DNA of 40,571 nucleotides from Bradyrhizobium valentinum. GTDB taxonomy: Bacteria; Pseudomonadota; Alphaproteobacteria; Rhizobiales; Xanthobacteraceae. The DNA is taken from positions 494-41,064 of the forward strand of contig NZ_LLXX01000226.1 in the NCBI RefSeq assembly GCF_001440405.1. Direction: 5' to 3'. The notes beneath the pieces are model-generated. The model saw nothing but the letters and a program-made list of their open reading frames with translations, was not told the DNA's origin and made no database searches. Below are positions 1 to 8,100 of the stretch, in pieces. The translations under genes were made by a program, and so were the position numbers. How positions within the stretch are numbered: the first letter of the stretch is position 1; each line of letters begins with the position of its first letter.

Positions 1-2
1 AC

Positions 3-848
3 ACGCTGGATAGCGCGCGGATCGCGGTGCCGCCGCAGCCAGCGTCGCCCCCGGCGGCGGCCAACGACATCACCGGCGCGATCCCGACGGTGCCGGCTAC
101 CGGCGGGAAGCTTGCCATGATCGTGGTGCCGCCGACCGAGCGGCTGCCCGACGGCATCGGCGGACCGGTATTGCGCGCCGCCGCGTTGAAGGGCGACCCG
201 GCCGCGGCCTACGAGATCGGCATGCGCTTTGCCGAAGGCAAGGGCGTTGCCTCGAACCTCGAGGAAGCCGCCAAGTGGTATGACCGCGCGGCGCAGGCCG
301 GCGTGGTGCCCGCGATCTTCCGGCTCGGCACCTTCTACGAGAAGGGCCTGAGCGTGAAACGCGACGTCGATATTGCGCGGCGTTACTATCAGCAGGCGGC
401 CGAACGCGGCAGCGCCAAGGCGATGCACAATCTGGCCGTGCTCGACGCCGACGGCGGCGGCAAGGGCGCCAATTACAAGAGCGCGTCGGTATGGTTCCGC
501 AAAGCCGCCGATCGCGGCGTCGCCGACAGCCAGTTCAACCTCGGCATCCTCTATGCCCGCGGCATCGGCGTCGAACAGAACCTCGCCGAATCCTTCAAAT
601 GGTTCAGCCTCGCCGCGGCCCAGGGCGACGCAGATGCGGGGCGCAAACGCGACGATATCGCCAAGCGCCTCGACATCCAGTCGCTGGCGGCTGCCAGGCT
701 CGCGATCCAGACTTTTACGCCGGAGCCGCAACCCGACGACGCCGTCAACGCGGCGTCACCCGCCGGGGGCTGGGATTCGGCACCGGCAAGCACGGCCAAG
801 CCCGCCGCCAAGCCCGCTGCGACCAAGCGCACCGCCGCCGTTCATTAA
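3..848 (+). CDS. Sel1-repeat (TPR-like) protein, C-terminal part
   Basis: The reading frame is open to the left edge of the window, so only the C-terminal part is present. Four Sel1-type repeats of about 36 residues follow one another, with the typical A-x-x-x-L-G/I-x-x-Y/F pattern and conserved 'G-x-G-V' turns followed by 'A-x-x-W/Y'. The tail is rich in Ala, Pro and Lys and looks disordered. Sel1 repeats form alpha-solenoids that scaffold protein-protein contacts. In alphaproteobacteria large Sel1 proteins include PodJ-like polarity factors, but the missing N-terminus prevents that assignment. A GTG at 27 is only an internal codon, not a believable start, because no ribosome binding site is visible. 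Confidence 0.8.
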   Translation, partial: TLDSARIAVPPQPASPPAAANDITGAIPTVPATGGKLAMIVVPPTERLPDGIGGPVLRAAALKGDPAAAYEIGMRFAEGKGVASNLEEAAKWYDRAAQAGVVPAIFRLGTFYEKGLSVKRDVDIARRYYQQAAERGSAKAMHNLAVLDADGGGKGANYKSASVWFRKAADRGVADSQFNLGILYARGIGVEQNLAESFKWFSLAAAQGDADAGRKRDDIAKRLDIQSLAAARLAIQTFTPEPQPDDAVNAASPAGGWDSAPASTAKPAAKPAATKRTAAVH

Positions 849-910
849 AGTTCATTAAGACGAGTTGCGATGCCGGCGGCATCGCCGCCATATCCTCGGC
901 CATAAATTCG

Positions 911-916
911 TATAAT
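911..916 (+). promoter_or_regulatory. Candidate -10 element (TATAAT)
   Basis: A perfect TATAAT lies 50 bases before the TTG at 966. No convincing -35 is visible. The ATG at 915 overlaps this hexamer, which argues against that ATG as the start of the next gene. Confidence 0.3.
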
Positions 917-965
917 GCTTCGGGCCAGCCCGACCGCGAGCGGGTCCGCCTGCAACGAGGATCGA

Positions 966-1769
966 TTGTCGACCGACGACAGCCAGGATGGAGAAAATCG
1001 CTTCCGCAGGTCGCCGACAGGCCCTGCGGTAGCGCCGCCGCGCATACCGCCCGGCCGGGCCCCCACACCGCCAGTCCAGTTGCCTTGGCATAAACGGCAT
1101 TTCTGGACGGTCGTAATCTTCATCCTGCTGGTTGCCGGCGTCGCCATTCGCGCCTACCGGGACCTGTCGCAGCCGGAGGCCTGGGACTACTGGAAGGACC
1201 AGTACGTCTCCCCAGGCCTGACATCCCAGGTGATCGACACGCTCCATCTCGATGGTTCGAGCCGGGGCCGGCGTGCCCTGTTCATCAGCGGGACGATCGG
1301 CCCGGCCGCCGCGAACTGGTTTCGCGGCAGTCTGGACCAGGCCAATCTGGCGGCGGGCGACATCGTCCTGTTGGCCTCCCCCGGCGGCGATCTGAACCAG
1401 GCCGCTATCATGGGCGAGATCATCCGGTCACGCTCGCTGGCGACCGCGGTCGGCAGCGCCGACGCTTCGGGCCGCGTCAAGCCTGGCTACTGCGCCAGCG
1501 CCTGCGTGCTCGTCTATGCCGGCGGCAAGGCCCGCTTCGGCGTATTGGGCTCGGCCCTGGGTGTTCATCGGTTTGTCACAACCCGGCCAGTCGATGATCC
1601 CGTCGCCGAGGCACAACGGGTTTCCGGCGCGGTGCTGGGCTACATGACCAAAATGGGGGTCTCGTCTTCCATAGTGGAAGCGATGTCCGAGACCCGCGAG
1701 ATTCGCTGGCTCAGCCCCAAGCAGGCGCTAGCGATGAACCTCGTCACCGAGCCGCTCGGAAAGCCCTGA
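966..1769 (+). CDS. Membrane-anchored periplasmic ClpP/crotonase-like protein
   Basis: About 267 residues. A short basic and proline-rich N-terminus is followed by one membrane segment (about residues 46-62), placing the rest in the periplasm. The domain resembles ClpP-like serine hydrolases (COG3904 type): an SPGGD oxyanion-type loop at about 138-142, a candidate nucleophile Ser178 in the G-x-CASAC motif, and a candidate His201 in the G-V-H-R motif. Substrate unknown. I chose the TTG at 966 because GAGG lies 5 bases upstream, whereas the ATG at 915 has no ribosome binding site and adds unrelated residues. A second, shorter protein with the same CASAC signature lies at 27625-28095. Confidence 0.7.
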   Translation: MSTDDSQDGENRFRRSPTGPAVAPPRIPPGRAPTPPVQLPWHKRHFWTVVIFILLVAGVAIRAYRDLSQPEAWDYWKDQYVSPGLTSQVIDTLHLDGSSRGRRALFISGTIGPAAANWFRGSLDQANLAAGDIVLLASPGGDLNQAAIMGEIIRSRSLATAVGSADASGRVKPGYCASACVLVYAGGKARFGVLGSALGVHRFVTTRPVDDPVAEAQRVSGAVLGYMTKMGVSSSIVEAMSETREIRWLSPKQALAMNLVTEPLGKP

Positions 1770-1997
1770 GCCCGCCGAGCACCGGGCCACACGAACCGAC
1801 CTGCCCAACGAATTTGTAACAGCGTTTCAACATCCTGACGGACGCGCGGGCATGTACGGCAAAAATTTGCCTTTCCGGGCGTTTTTAGTCCCTCATCCCT
1901 TCGAATTCAGTTATGCAAAGGCGCAGGAACCGGCCCTGCGCACGCAAACGTGCATGCGCGAACCGGATCCCACTGCCGGCAAATTAGAAGAGAAACC

Positions 1998-2006
1998 ATG
2001 CCGTGA
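1998..2006 (+). other. Two-codon minimal ORF (ATG CCG TGA) ahead of the TauE gene
   Basis: A purine-rich AGAAGAGAAA directly precedes an ATG at 1998 that is in the same frame as the downstream TauE/SafE gene, but the third codon is TGA. It may be a minimal upstream ORF permitting reinitiation, or the original start now cut off by a CGA-to-TGA type change. The downstream starts TTG 2025 and GTG 2055 have weaker ribosome binding sites. Confidence 0.35.
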
Positions 2007-2054
2007 GCGGCCTCCGGCCGTCTGTTGCGGCAAAGCTACAAAAAGCAGACGCGC

Positions 2055-2981
2055 GTGCAGCTCTACCTCCCGATCGCCGACATTCCAGTCAATGTCTTCC
2101 TCATCCTGGCGATGGGCGCGGCGGTCGGGTTCGTCTCCGGCATGTTCGGGATCGGCGGCGGCTTCCTGATGACGCCGCTGTTGATCTTCGTCGGCATTGC
2201 GCCAGCGGTCGCGGTCGCCTCCGTCGCCAGCCACATCGCCGCCTCCTCGTTTTCCGGCGCGATATCCTATTGGCGACGGCGCGCCATCGATCCGCTCCTG
2301 GCGTTGGTGCTATTGACCGGCGGCACTCTGGGCACGGCGCTGGGGGTATGGACCTTCACGCTGCTGCGCTCGCTGGGTCAGCTCGATCTCATGATCGCGA
2401 CGTCTTACGTGATCCTGCTGACCACCGTCGGCGCTCTGATGTTCTGGGAGGGCCTGCGCGCGCTGTTGCGGGCCCGCCGCGGCGGTCCAGTCACCACGCG
2501 CCGCCCGGGCAGCCATGTCTGGATCCATGGATTGCCGCTGAAGATGCGCTTCAAGCGCTCGAAAATCTACCTGTCCGTCATTCCCGTCGTGGTGATCGGC
2601 CTGATCATCGGCTTCATCGGTGCCGTGATGGGTATCGGCGGCGGCTTCATCCTGGTGCCGCTGCTGATCTACGTGCTGCGGGTGCCGACCTCGACCGTGA
2701 TCGGCACTTCGATGGTGCTCACGCTGGTCACGATGGTGTTCGCCACCATGCTGCATGCGGTCACGAACCATCTGGTCGATGCCGTGCTGGCGCTGATCCT
2801 GATGGTCGGCGGCGTCACCGGCGCGCAATTCGGCGCGCGCGCCGGGCAGAAAATCCGCGGCGAGCATTTGCGGCTCCTGCTCGGGCTGTTGGTGCTCGCC
2901 GTCGGTGTCCGTTTTGCCGTCGAACTGGTGATCCGGCCCGAGGATCTCTTCACCATCCGCGAAACGGGGGTGACGGAATGA
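2055..2981 (+). CDS. TauE/SafE family sulfite/sulfonate-type exporter
   Basis: About 308 residues, strongly hydrophobic with around eight predicted membrane segments. Two internally related halves each begin with the family's glycine-rich signature (G-M-F-G-I-G-G-G-F near the N-terminus and G-A-V-M-G-I-G-G-G-F after residue 180), as expected for TauE/SafE (DUF81) permeases, which export small sulfur or organic anions. The actual substrate cannot be read from sequence. The start is taken as GTG 2055, just before the first membrane segment; TTG 2025 is possible in frame. The stop overlaps the next gene's ATG by 4 bases, so the two are translationally coupled. Confidence 0.85.
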   Translation: MQLYLPIADIPVNVFLILAMGAAVGFVSGMFGIGGGFLMTPLLIFVGIAPAVAVASVASHIAASSFSGAISYWRRRAIDPLLALVLLTGGTLGTALGVWTFTLLRSLGQLDLMIATSYVILLTTVGALMFWEGLRALLRARRGGPVTTRRPGSHVWIHGLPLKMRFKRSKIYLSVIPVVVIGLIIGFIGAVMGIGGGFILVPLLIYVLRVPTSTVIGTSMVLTLVTMVFATMLHAVTNHLVDAVLALILMVGGVTGAQFGARAGQKIRGEHLRLLLGLLVLAVGVRFAVELVIRPEDLFTIRETGVTE

Positions 2982-3760
2982 CCTTGCGGCTCATCCTCAT
3001 GCTCGGATGGCTTGCGCTGGGCTTGGCGCTCGCGGCCTCGCCCGCGCGGGCCGAACGGCTGATCGTGTCGGTGTCGAACCACCGCGTCACCGTGACGCCG
3101 AACTACTCCGGCGAGGAACTGGTGCTGTTCGGCTCGGTGGAAAAGGACGCGAACACGTCGGCCAATCGCACTTACGATCTGGTGGTGACGGTTGCCGGCC
3201 CGCGCGCCGACATGGTGACGCGCCGCAAGGAGCGCCGGTTCGGGATCTGGATCAACACCGACTCCCGGCAATTCCTGGGCGTGCCGACCTATCTGGCGCT
3301 GTTTTCCAACCGCCCGTTCGACGCCATCGCCTCTCCCGAGGTGCAGCGGCGACAGCAGCTCGGGCTGAACAACGTATTGCTGACCCAGCGCGTCGGCCCC
3401 GACTACGCCGACGTCGTGCCCGACGACGCGTTCCGCAGCGCCTTCGTGCGCCTACGCAAACAGCACGGCCTCTATCGCGAGGAGACCTCGGCGGTGACGT
3501 TCCTGACGCCGACGCTGTTCCGCACCGGCATTCCGCTGCCGGCCGAAGTGCCGATCGGTCTCTATAACGTCGAGATCAAGCTGTTCGCCGACGGCGCGCT
3601 GGTGGCCAAGACGGACACCGCGTTCGAAATCGTCAAGGTCGGCTTCGAGCAGTTCGTTGCCACCACCGCGCAGCAGCATGGCTTCGTCTACGGGCTGATC
3701 ACCGCGTTCATGGCACTGATGACGGGATGGATGGCCTCGATCGTGTTCAGGAAGGATTGA
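2978..3760 (+). CDS. TIGR02186 family protein (exported, C-terminal membrane anchor)
   Basis: 260 residues. An N-terminal signal peptide ends around A-R-A-E, a mostly beta-rich periplasmic region follows, and the final 25 residues form a membrane segment ending in R-K-D. This architecture and its coupling to a TauE/SafE permease match the alphaproteobacterial TIGR02186 family, which has no assigned biochemical function. The ATGA overlap with the upstream stop codon indicates one operon, so it is probably a partner of the transporter. I infer a role as accessory subunit; this is not shown by sequence. Confidence 0.8.
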   Translation: MTLRLILMLGWLALGLALAASPARAERLIVSVSNHRVTVTPNYSGEELVLFGSVEKDANTSANRTYDLVVTVAGPRADMVTRRKERRFGIWINTDSRQFLGVPTYLALFSNRPFDAIASPEVQRRQQLGLNNVLLTQRVGPDYADVVPDDAFRSAFVRLRKQHGLYREETSAVTFLTPTLFRTGIPLPAEVPIGLYNVEIKLFADGALVAKTDTAFEIVKVGFEQFVATTAQQHGFVYGLITAFMALMTGWMASIVFRKD

Positions 3761-3770
3761 GCGTTATTGC

Positions 3771-3858
3771 GTAGGTTGGGTGGAGCGCAGCGATACCCAA
3801 CGTCGGACCTGCCCCGGGCTCGAATATGATGGGTATCGCTTCGCTCCACCCATCCTAC
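3771..3858. repeat. Inverted repeat, 29-base arms (27/29 matched)
   Basis: Arms at 3771-3799 and 3830-3858 pair with only two mismatches. They begin GTAGG and contain GGGTGGAGCG, a familiar palindromic repeat type in Bradyrhizobium intergenic DNA. It lies between two convergent genes and could act as a bidirectional terminator. The right arm contains the stop codon (TAG, minus strand) of the NRAMP-family gene. Confidence 0.8.
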
Positions 3859-5213
3859 GGTTTCCCGACAAAAAAAACCACGCCCATCGCGACGACGCTG
3901 AGCATCATCGCTGCCGTCGACAGCCAGCCTAGCCAATAGAGCCAGCCGCCGACGACGAAGGTGCCCATCACGTCCTTGCGGCGCGCCATGAACATCAGCA
4001 GCACCATCACGGGGACGGCGAGCACGCCGTTGATGACGGCGCTCCAGTACAACGCCGAGATTGGGTTGATCGGCGTGAAGTTCAGCGCGATGCCTATACC
4101 CGCCGACAGTGCCAGCACGGCGTAGAATGCGGCGGCTTCCTTCGGTTTGCGCGCGAGCCCGACCGGCCATCGGCACCCCTCGCCGACGGCGTACGCCGCA
4201 GCGCCGGCGAGCACCGGGATCGCCAGCAACCCCGTACCGACGATGCCGAGCGCAAAGATCGCTTCCGCAAACGCGCCGGCGATCGGACGCAGCGCCTCGG
4301 CCGCTTCCGCCGAGCTCTGGATGTCGGTCTTGCCTGCCGCATGCAGCGTCGCCGCCGCAGTCACGATGATCGACAGCGCGATCAAATTGGAGAACGCCAT
4401 GCCGATGATGGTGTCGGCGCGGATGCGGCTAAATTCCCGCCGCGCGCCGTAGTGTTTTTCGATCAGGGGACGCTTGGCCGCGTCGACGCGCTGGTCCTCG
4501 GCTTCCTGCGACGCCTGCCAGAAGAACAGATAGGGCGAGATCGTGGTGCCGAGGATCGCGACGATGGTGGTGAAATAGTCGATGCTCCAGGTCAGGCGCG
4601 GCACGAGGACGCCGGCGAGCGCGTCACCCCAGGAAACCTTGGCGAAGGCGAGCGCCGCGACATAGGCGAACAGGCTCAGCGTCAGCCATTTCAACACCGC
4701 GACGTAGCGCTTGTAATCGAGGAAGATCTGCGCCGCCACCGACGTCACACCGAACAGCAGGACATAGATGATGCTGTGGCCGCCGATCAGGAGCTTGGCG
4801 GCATCCGCCATGGCGCCGAGATCGGCGCCGATGTTGATGGTGTTGGCGATGAACAGCAGCGCCACCACAAAATTAAGCAGCCATGACGAATAATGCCGGC
4901 TCACATTGCCCGATATGCCATGGCCGGTGACGCGGCCGACCCGCGCGGAAATTTCCTGGATCGCCGCCATCAGCGGAAACGTCAGCAGCATGGTCCAGCC
5001 GATACCGTAGCCGAGCTGCGCGCCGGCCTGACTATAGGTGCCGATCCCCGACGGATCGTCGTCGGATGCGCCGGTGATCAGTCCGGGGCCGAGCGCCTTC
5101 AGCGCATGGCGGAAGCGAGACGCTCGCGGCGGTTGGTTCTTCACGGCCTGCTTTGAATGACTGGAGGCCGAACTTGCGCGATGCTTCAAACTTGATTTGG
5201 TACGATTGGTCAT
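3855..5213 (-). CDS. NRAMP-family (divergent clade) divalent metal transporter
   Basis: 452 residues with about eleven membrane segments in the NRAMP (LeuT-like) arrangement. After a basic N-terminal tail of about 35 residues, TM1 carries D-D-D-P-S-G (residues 51-56) where classical Mn/Fe transporters have D-P-G-N. TM6 reads T-I-S-P-Y-L-F-F-W-Q (about 220-230) and lacks the metal-binding methionine of MntH/NRAMP. So it belongs to a divergent NRAMP-like clade whose ion may not be Mn or Fe; Mg is a possibility. Start ATG 5213 has only a weak GCTGGA upstream, buried in a predicted hairpin. Its stop lies within a palindromic repeat. Confidence 0.8.
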   Translation of the reverse strand: MTNRTKSSLKHRASSASSHSKQAVKNQPPRASRFRHALKALGPGLITGASDDDPSGIGTYSQAGAQLGYGIGWTMLLTFPLMAAIQEISARVGRVTGHGISGNVSRHYSSWLLNFVVALLFIANTINIGADLGAMADAAKLLIGGHSIIYVLLFGVTSVAAQIFLDYKRYVAVLKWLTLSLFAYVAALAFAKVSWGDALAGVLVPRLTWSIDYFTTIVAILGTTISPYLFFWQASQEAEDQRVDAAKRPLIEKHYGARREFSRIRADTIIGMAFSNLIALSIIVTAAATLHAAGKTDIQSSAEAAEALRPIAGAFAEAIFALGIVGTGLLAIPVLAGAAAYAVGEGCRWPVGLARKPKEAAAFYAVLALSAGIGIALNFTPINPISALYWSAVINGVLAVPVMVLLMFMARRKDVMGTFVVGGWLYWLGWLSTAAMMLSVVAMGVVFFVGKP

Positions 5214-5216
5214 GCT

Positions 5217-5297
5217 GGGTCCAGCCGCACCGACAACGACCCTGAAGGGATTCAGTTCCTGAATGGCAACTTGCTTCAGGGTCGCTGCGCCGGACCC
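5217..5297 (-). promoter_or_regulatory. Nested hairpin in the leader of the NRAMP-family gene
   Basis: Three nested pairings fill the gap upstream of the start codon: an outer 6-bp stem (5217-5222 with 5292-5297), a perfect 11-bp stem (5237-5247 with 5274-5284) and an inner 6-bp hairpin with a 3-base loop (about 5250-5264). The outer stem's 3' arm ends three bases before the ATG and would cover the only ribosome binding site candidate. It may be a cis-regulatory RNA or a terminator of the upstream gene; it matches no riboswitch class I recognise. Confidence 0.5.
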
Positions 5298-5308
5298 ACA
5301 AGCGCCGG

Positions 5309-6091
5309 TTAGGGGGCGTGCGGCGGCTCGATGATCGTCGCAACACCCGGCTCCAGGATCCGCAAGCGCGATCCAAAACCCAGCGTATCGAAGGTGGCGC
5401 GCAGATCGTCCGCGCCCTGACGAAAGTGTTTCCAGCCCTCGGTATGCACGGGAATAATTACCGCGTCGGGAAAGGCGCGCGCGGTCTCGATGGTGTCGTT
5501 AGTGTCCATGGTGATGTGGAAGGGCCGGCGGGTTTGCGCCGCGCCTGCAAACGGCAGCACGACGCCTGCCTTGAAACGCTTGGCAACGTCGGCAACGCCG
5601 TCGTACCAGACGGTGTCGCCGCTGATATAGATCGGGCGACTACCGGGCTTGCTTGACGAGACCACAAAGCCGATGACGTCACCCGCCAGTGGCTCGATGC
5701 CGGCCGGGCCATGACGCGCGGGCGTCGCGGTAATCGTCAGTGAATGCCCGTTACGGCCGGTCAGTTCGGTGACCTGCCACGGCGCAAAGCCTTCGGCATG
5801 GCCGCCGAGCCGCTTCGCGCCGACTTCCGTCGTCAGCACGCGCCTCGCTGATTTGAGAAAATCGCGCCCCGCATGGTCGAGATTGTCCGAATGCTGGTCG
5901 TGGCTGAGCAGCACGGCATCTACATCGCCGATATCATGCGCGCTGATGGCGGGGCCAACCAGCTTCTCCAGCTTGACATGCGGCAGTTGATAGGCGCCGG
6001 GCTCGTCGAAAGTCGGATCGGTGAGCAGGCGGAAGCCGTCGACTTCAATCAGCGCGGTGGGTCCGCCGATCAGGGTGATGGTAACTGTCAT
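5309..6091 (-). CDS. Metallo-beta-lactamase-fold hydrolase (UlaG-like, COG2220 type)
   Basis: 260 residues, close to the full length for this family. The metal-binding motif appears as S-H-D-Q-H-S-D-N-L-D (residues 63-72), a variant of the H-x-H-x-D-H signature with Gln66 where a histidine is common. Other family features are an early T-x-x-L-I-E strand with L-L-T-D-P, a later S-G-D-T motif, and P-V-H-T near residue 215. A good AAGGAG lies 8 bases before the ATG. It starts 15 bases after the EamA gene's stop, so the two probably form an operon. Substrate unknown. Confidence 0.8.
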   Translation of the reverse strand: MTVTITLIGGPTALIEVDGFRLLTDPTFDEPGAYQLPHVKLEKLVGPAISAHDIGDVDAVLLSHDQHSDNLDHAGRDFLKSARRVLTTEVGAKRLGGHAEGFAPWQVTELTGRNGHSLTITATPARHGPAGIEPLAGDVIGFVVSSSKPGSRPIYISGDTVWYDGVADVAKRFKAGVVLPFAGAAQTRRPFHITMDTNDTIETARAFPDAVIIPVHTEGWKHFRQGADDLRATFDTLGFGSRLRILEPGVATIIEPPHAP

Positions 6092-6106
6092 GACTTGCTC
6101 CTTCTA

Positions 6107-7027
6107 TCAAGATTGATCGGTAGCCGCGGTGGGGCGGGTCACCAGATAAATGCCGAGGGCTACGGGAACGATGCCGAGCAGATCGCGGAATTCGACGTGT
6201 TCGCCGAGTACGAGAAAGGCGAACAGCATGCCGAGCGGCGGCATCAGGAAGTGATAGGCGCTCGCGGCCGTCGCGCCGCAAACCTTCAATAGATGAAACC
6301 AGAGCAGATAGGCCAGGATCGAGCCGCCCAGCACGAGGAAGGCGAACGCACCCAACAGCCGCGCGCTCGGGACGATCTCATCGACGCTGGACAGGGTGAA
6401 GGCGAATGGCAGCAGCACGATGCCTGCTGAGAGATTCTGCACGCCGTTGCCGACCCAGAGGCTGCCCTTTGGCGCCAGCACCTTGAACAGGATGGTGCCC
6501 GCCACGATCGAGGCCAATGACGCCAGCGTGAACAGGATGCCGTGCCAGTCGTCCGTACCGACCGACATGCGATGCCAGACGATAAAACCGACGCCGGCGA
6601 TGCCGAGCAATAGCCCCGTCACCTTGCGCCAGGTCAGCGTCTCACCGAGGAAGGCCGCCGCGAGCACCGCGGTGAAAACCGGATTGGCGCTGACGATCAG
6701 GCCGCCGAGGCCGGCGGATACCGTCTGCAGGCCGGTATAGCCGAGGCCGAGATAGAGCGCGTTGTTGGCAACGCCGAGGATCGCGAAAATGCCGGCGTCG
6801 CGCCAGGTGAGTGAGGACCACGCTTCGCCGCGCAGCGCGGTGACGCCGAGGATCAGGATGCCGGCCAGCGAAAAGCGCGCGGTGAGCAGGATCAGCGGCG
6901 GGCAATCGGTAACGCCGACCTTACCGGCGACAAAAGCGAAGCTCCAGAGCAGACAGAAGAGCGCGATATAGAGCGGGAGCGGATTGAAGCCGGTGCGGGG
7001 AACCGCGACCGAGGGGGCGAGCGACAT
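6107..7027 (-). CDS. DMT-superfamily exporter (EamA type)
   Basis: 306 residues with ten predicted membrane segments in two EamA repeats of five, each ending in the usual 'G-x-x-L-x-x-x-G-v-x-x-v' helix. Such proteins export amino acids or other metabolites through the inner membrane. The start is ATG 7027, preceded by AAGGAG at the right distance; the longer open frame to 7213 runs through the intergenic control region and is not credible. It is divergent from a LysR-type gene, the standard arrangement for a regulator controlling its neighbour, and is followed closely by the hydrolase gene. Confidence 0.85.
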   Translation of the reverse strand: MSLAPSVAVPRTGFNPLPLYIALFCLLWSFAFVAGKVGVTDCPPLILLTARFSLAGILILGVTALRGEAWSSLTWRDAGIFAILGVANNALYLGLGYTGLQTVSAGLGGLIVSANPVFTAVLAAAFLGETLTWRKVTGLLLGIAGVGFIVWHRMSVGTDDWHGILFTLASLASIVAGTILFKVLAPKGSLWVGNGVQNLSAGIVLLPFAFTLSSVDEIVPSARLLGAFAFLVLGGSILAYLLWFHLLKVCGATAASAYHFLMPPLGMLFAFLVLGEHVEFRDLLGIVPVALGIYLVTRPTAATDQS

Positions 7028-7123
7028 GGGAGTCTCCTTGCCCCATGATCTAGAGCCGTGCCTTGATATTTGGAAATTAAATGATAGACTGACATCCAGT
7101 TGATTTATAAATGGAGCATTCAC
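7028..7123. promoter_or_regulatory. Divergent promoter region between exporter and LysR genes
   Basis: A locally AT-rich 96-base stretch in GC-rich DNA. A possible promoter for the LysR gene is TTGATA (7063-7068), 16 bases, TAGACT (7085-7090). ATTT-N8-AAAT type symmetry around 7068-7082 and the palindrome ATTTATAAAT around 7103-7112 are candidate LysR (T-N11-A) binding sites. Confidence 0.4.
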
Positions 7124-7987
7124 ATGCTCGATCTCGAACTGCTGCGCAGCTTCGTCTCCGTGGTCGATGCCGGCGGCTTCACCCGCGCCGGTGAGCGCGT
7201 CCACCGCACGCAATCGACCGTCAGCCAGCAGATCAAGCGGCTGGAAGACGACGTCGGCCAGCCGCTGCTCAACCGCAACGGAAAGGATGTGACGCCGACC
7301 GAAGCCGGCGAGCGGCTGTTGTCCTATGCGCGGCGCCTGCTGGCGCTGGCGGAAGAGGCGCGCGATGTGGTGGCGCGCCCGGAGAGCGAAGGCGCTGTTC
7401 GGCTCGGCGTTTCCGAGGATTTCGCTGCCTATCGCCTCGCCAAACTTCTGGCGACGTTCGCGCGGTCACGGCCCGGCCTGCGGCTCGACGTGCGCGCCGA
7501 CCAAAGCACATATCTCAGACGCGATATCGAACGCGGCGATCTCGATCTCGCGCTGCTCAAGCGCGACGCCGGTGAGAAAGGCGCGATCGCCGTGTGGCCC
7601 GAGAAAGTGCATTGGGTCACCAGCAAGACCCAGCCGCTCGACATCAGTTCCGGCTCGGTGCCGCTGATCGGCTTTCCCGCCGGCTGTCTCTATAGGGCGC
7701 GCGCCATCCATGCGCTCGAAAGCGCCGGACGCTCATGGCACATGGCCTATACAAGCTCAGGCCTCGCCGGCATTCAGGCGGCGGTCGCCGCAGGGCTGGG
7801 TTTGAGCATTCTCTCCGACATCGCCATCCAACCCGGCCATCGCGTGCTGACGGCGAAGGAGGGCTTTGCGCCGATCGACAAGACGGAAGTGGCGCTGATG
7901 GCTTCCCCTGATGCGAGCCCGGCGACGTTGCGGCTCGCCGATCGCCTCGCCGAATTCTGCGACAGCGTGGAAGCGAAGGCGGCGTAG
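7124..7987 (+). CDS. LysR-family transcriptional regulator
   Basis: 287 residues, the usual LysR length. The N-terminus has the winged helix-turn-helix (about residues 3-60): L-L-R-S-F-V-S-V-V-D-x-G-G-F-T-R-A, then T-Q-S-T-V-S-Q-Q-I-K-R-L-E, then L-L-N-R, P-T-E-A-G-E. The remainder is the effector-binding domain. ATG 7124 is chosen because GGAG lies 7 bases upstream and the protein then begins M-L-D-L-E-L-L, as is typical. It probably controls the divergent exporter-hydrolase pair; the inducer is unknown. Confidence 0.9.
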   Translation: MLDLELLRSFVSVVDAGGFTRAGERVHRTQSTVSQQIKRLEDDVGQPLLNRNGKDVTPTEAGERLLSYARRLLALAEEARDVVARPESEGAVRLGVSEDFAAYRLAKLLATFARSRPGLRLDVRADQSTYLRRDIERGDLDLALLKRDAGEKGAIAVWPEKVHWVTSKTQPLDISSGSVPLIGFPAGCLYRARAIHALESAGRSWHMAYTSSGLAGIQAAVAAGLGLSILSDIAIQPGHRVLTAKEGFAPIDKTEVALMASPDASPATLRLADRLAEFCDSVEAKAA

Positions 7988-7993
7988 GTCGTC

Positions 7994-8083
7994 CCTCATG
8001 GTGAGGAGCGCGAAGCGCGTCTCGAACCATGAGGCCCGCGGCCCATCCTTCGAGACGCCGCTGCGCGGCTCCTCAGGATAAGG
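7994..8083. repeat. Palindromic repeat doublet (CTTCGAGACGC / CTCATGGTGAGGAGCGC type)
   Basis: Two adjacent hairpins: 7994-8034 (CTCATGGTGAGGAGCGC pairing with GCGTCTCGAACCATGAG) and 8045-8079 (ATCCTTCGAGACGC pairing with GGCTCCTCAGGAT). The same family recurs near 11554, 27507, 32325 and 33268. It lies between convergent genes. Confidence 0.8.
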
Positions 8084-8100
8084 TCGTCATGTGTGGCCAC

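Noticed and set aside
2003..3760. A single 585-codon frame spanning the TauE gene and the following gene
   Set aside because: Its first 325 codons are an out-of-frame reading of the clearly membrane-type TauE protein; only the part from 2978, with its own ATG and signal peptide, is real.
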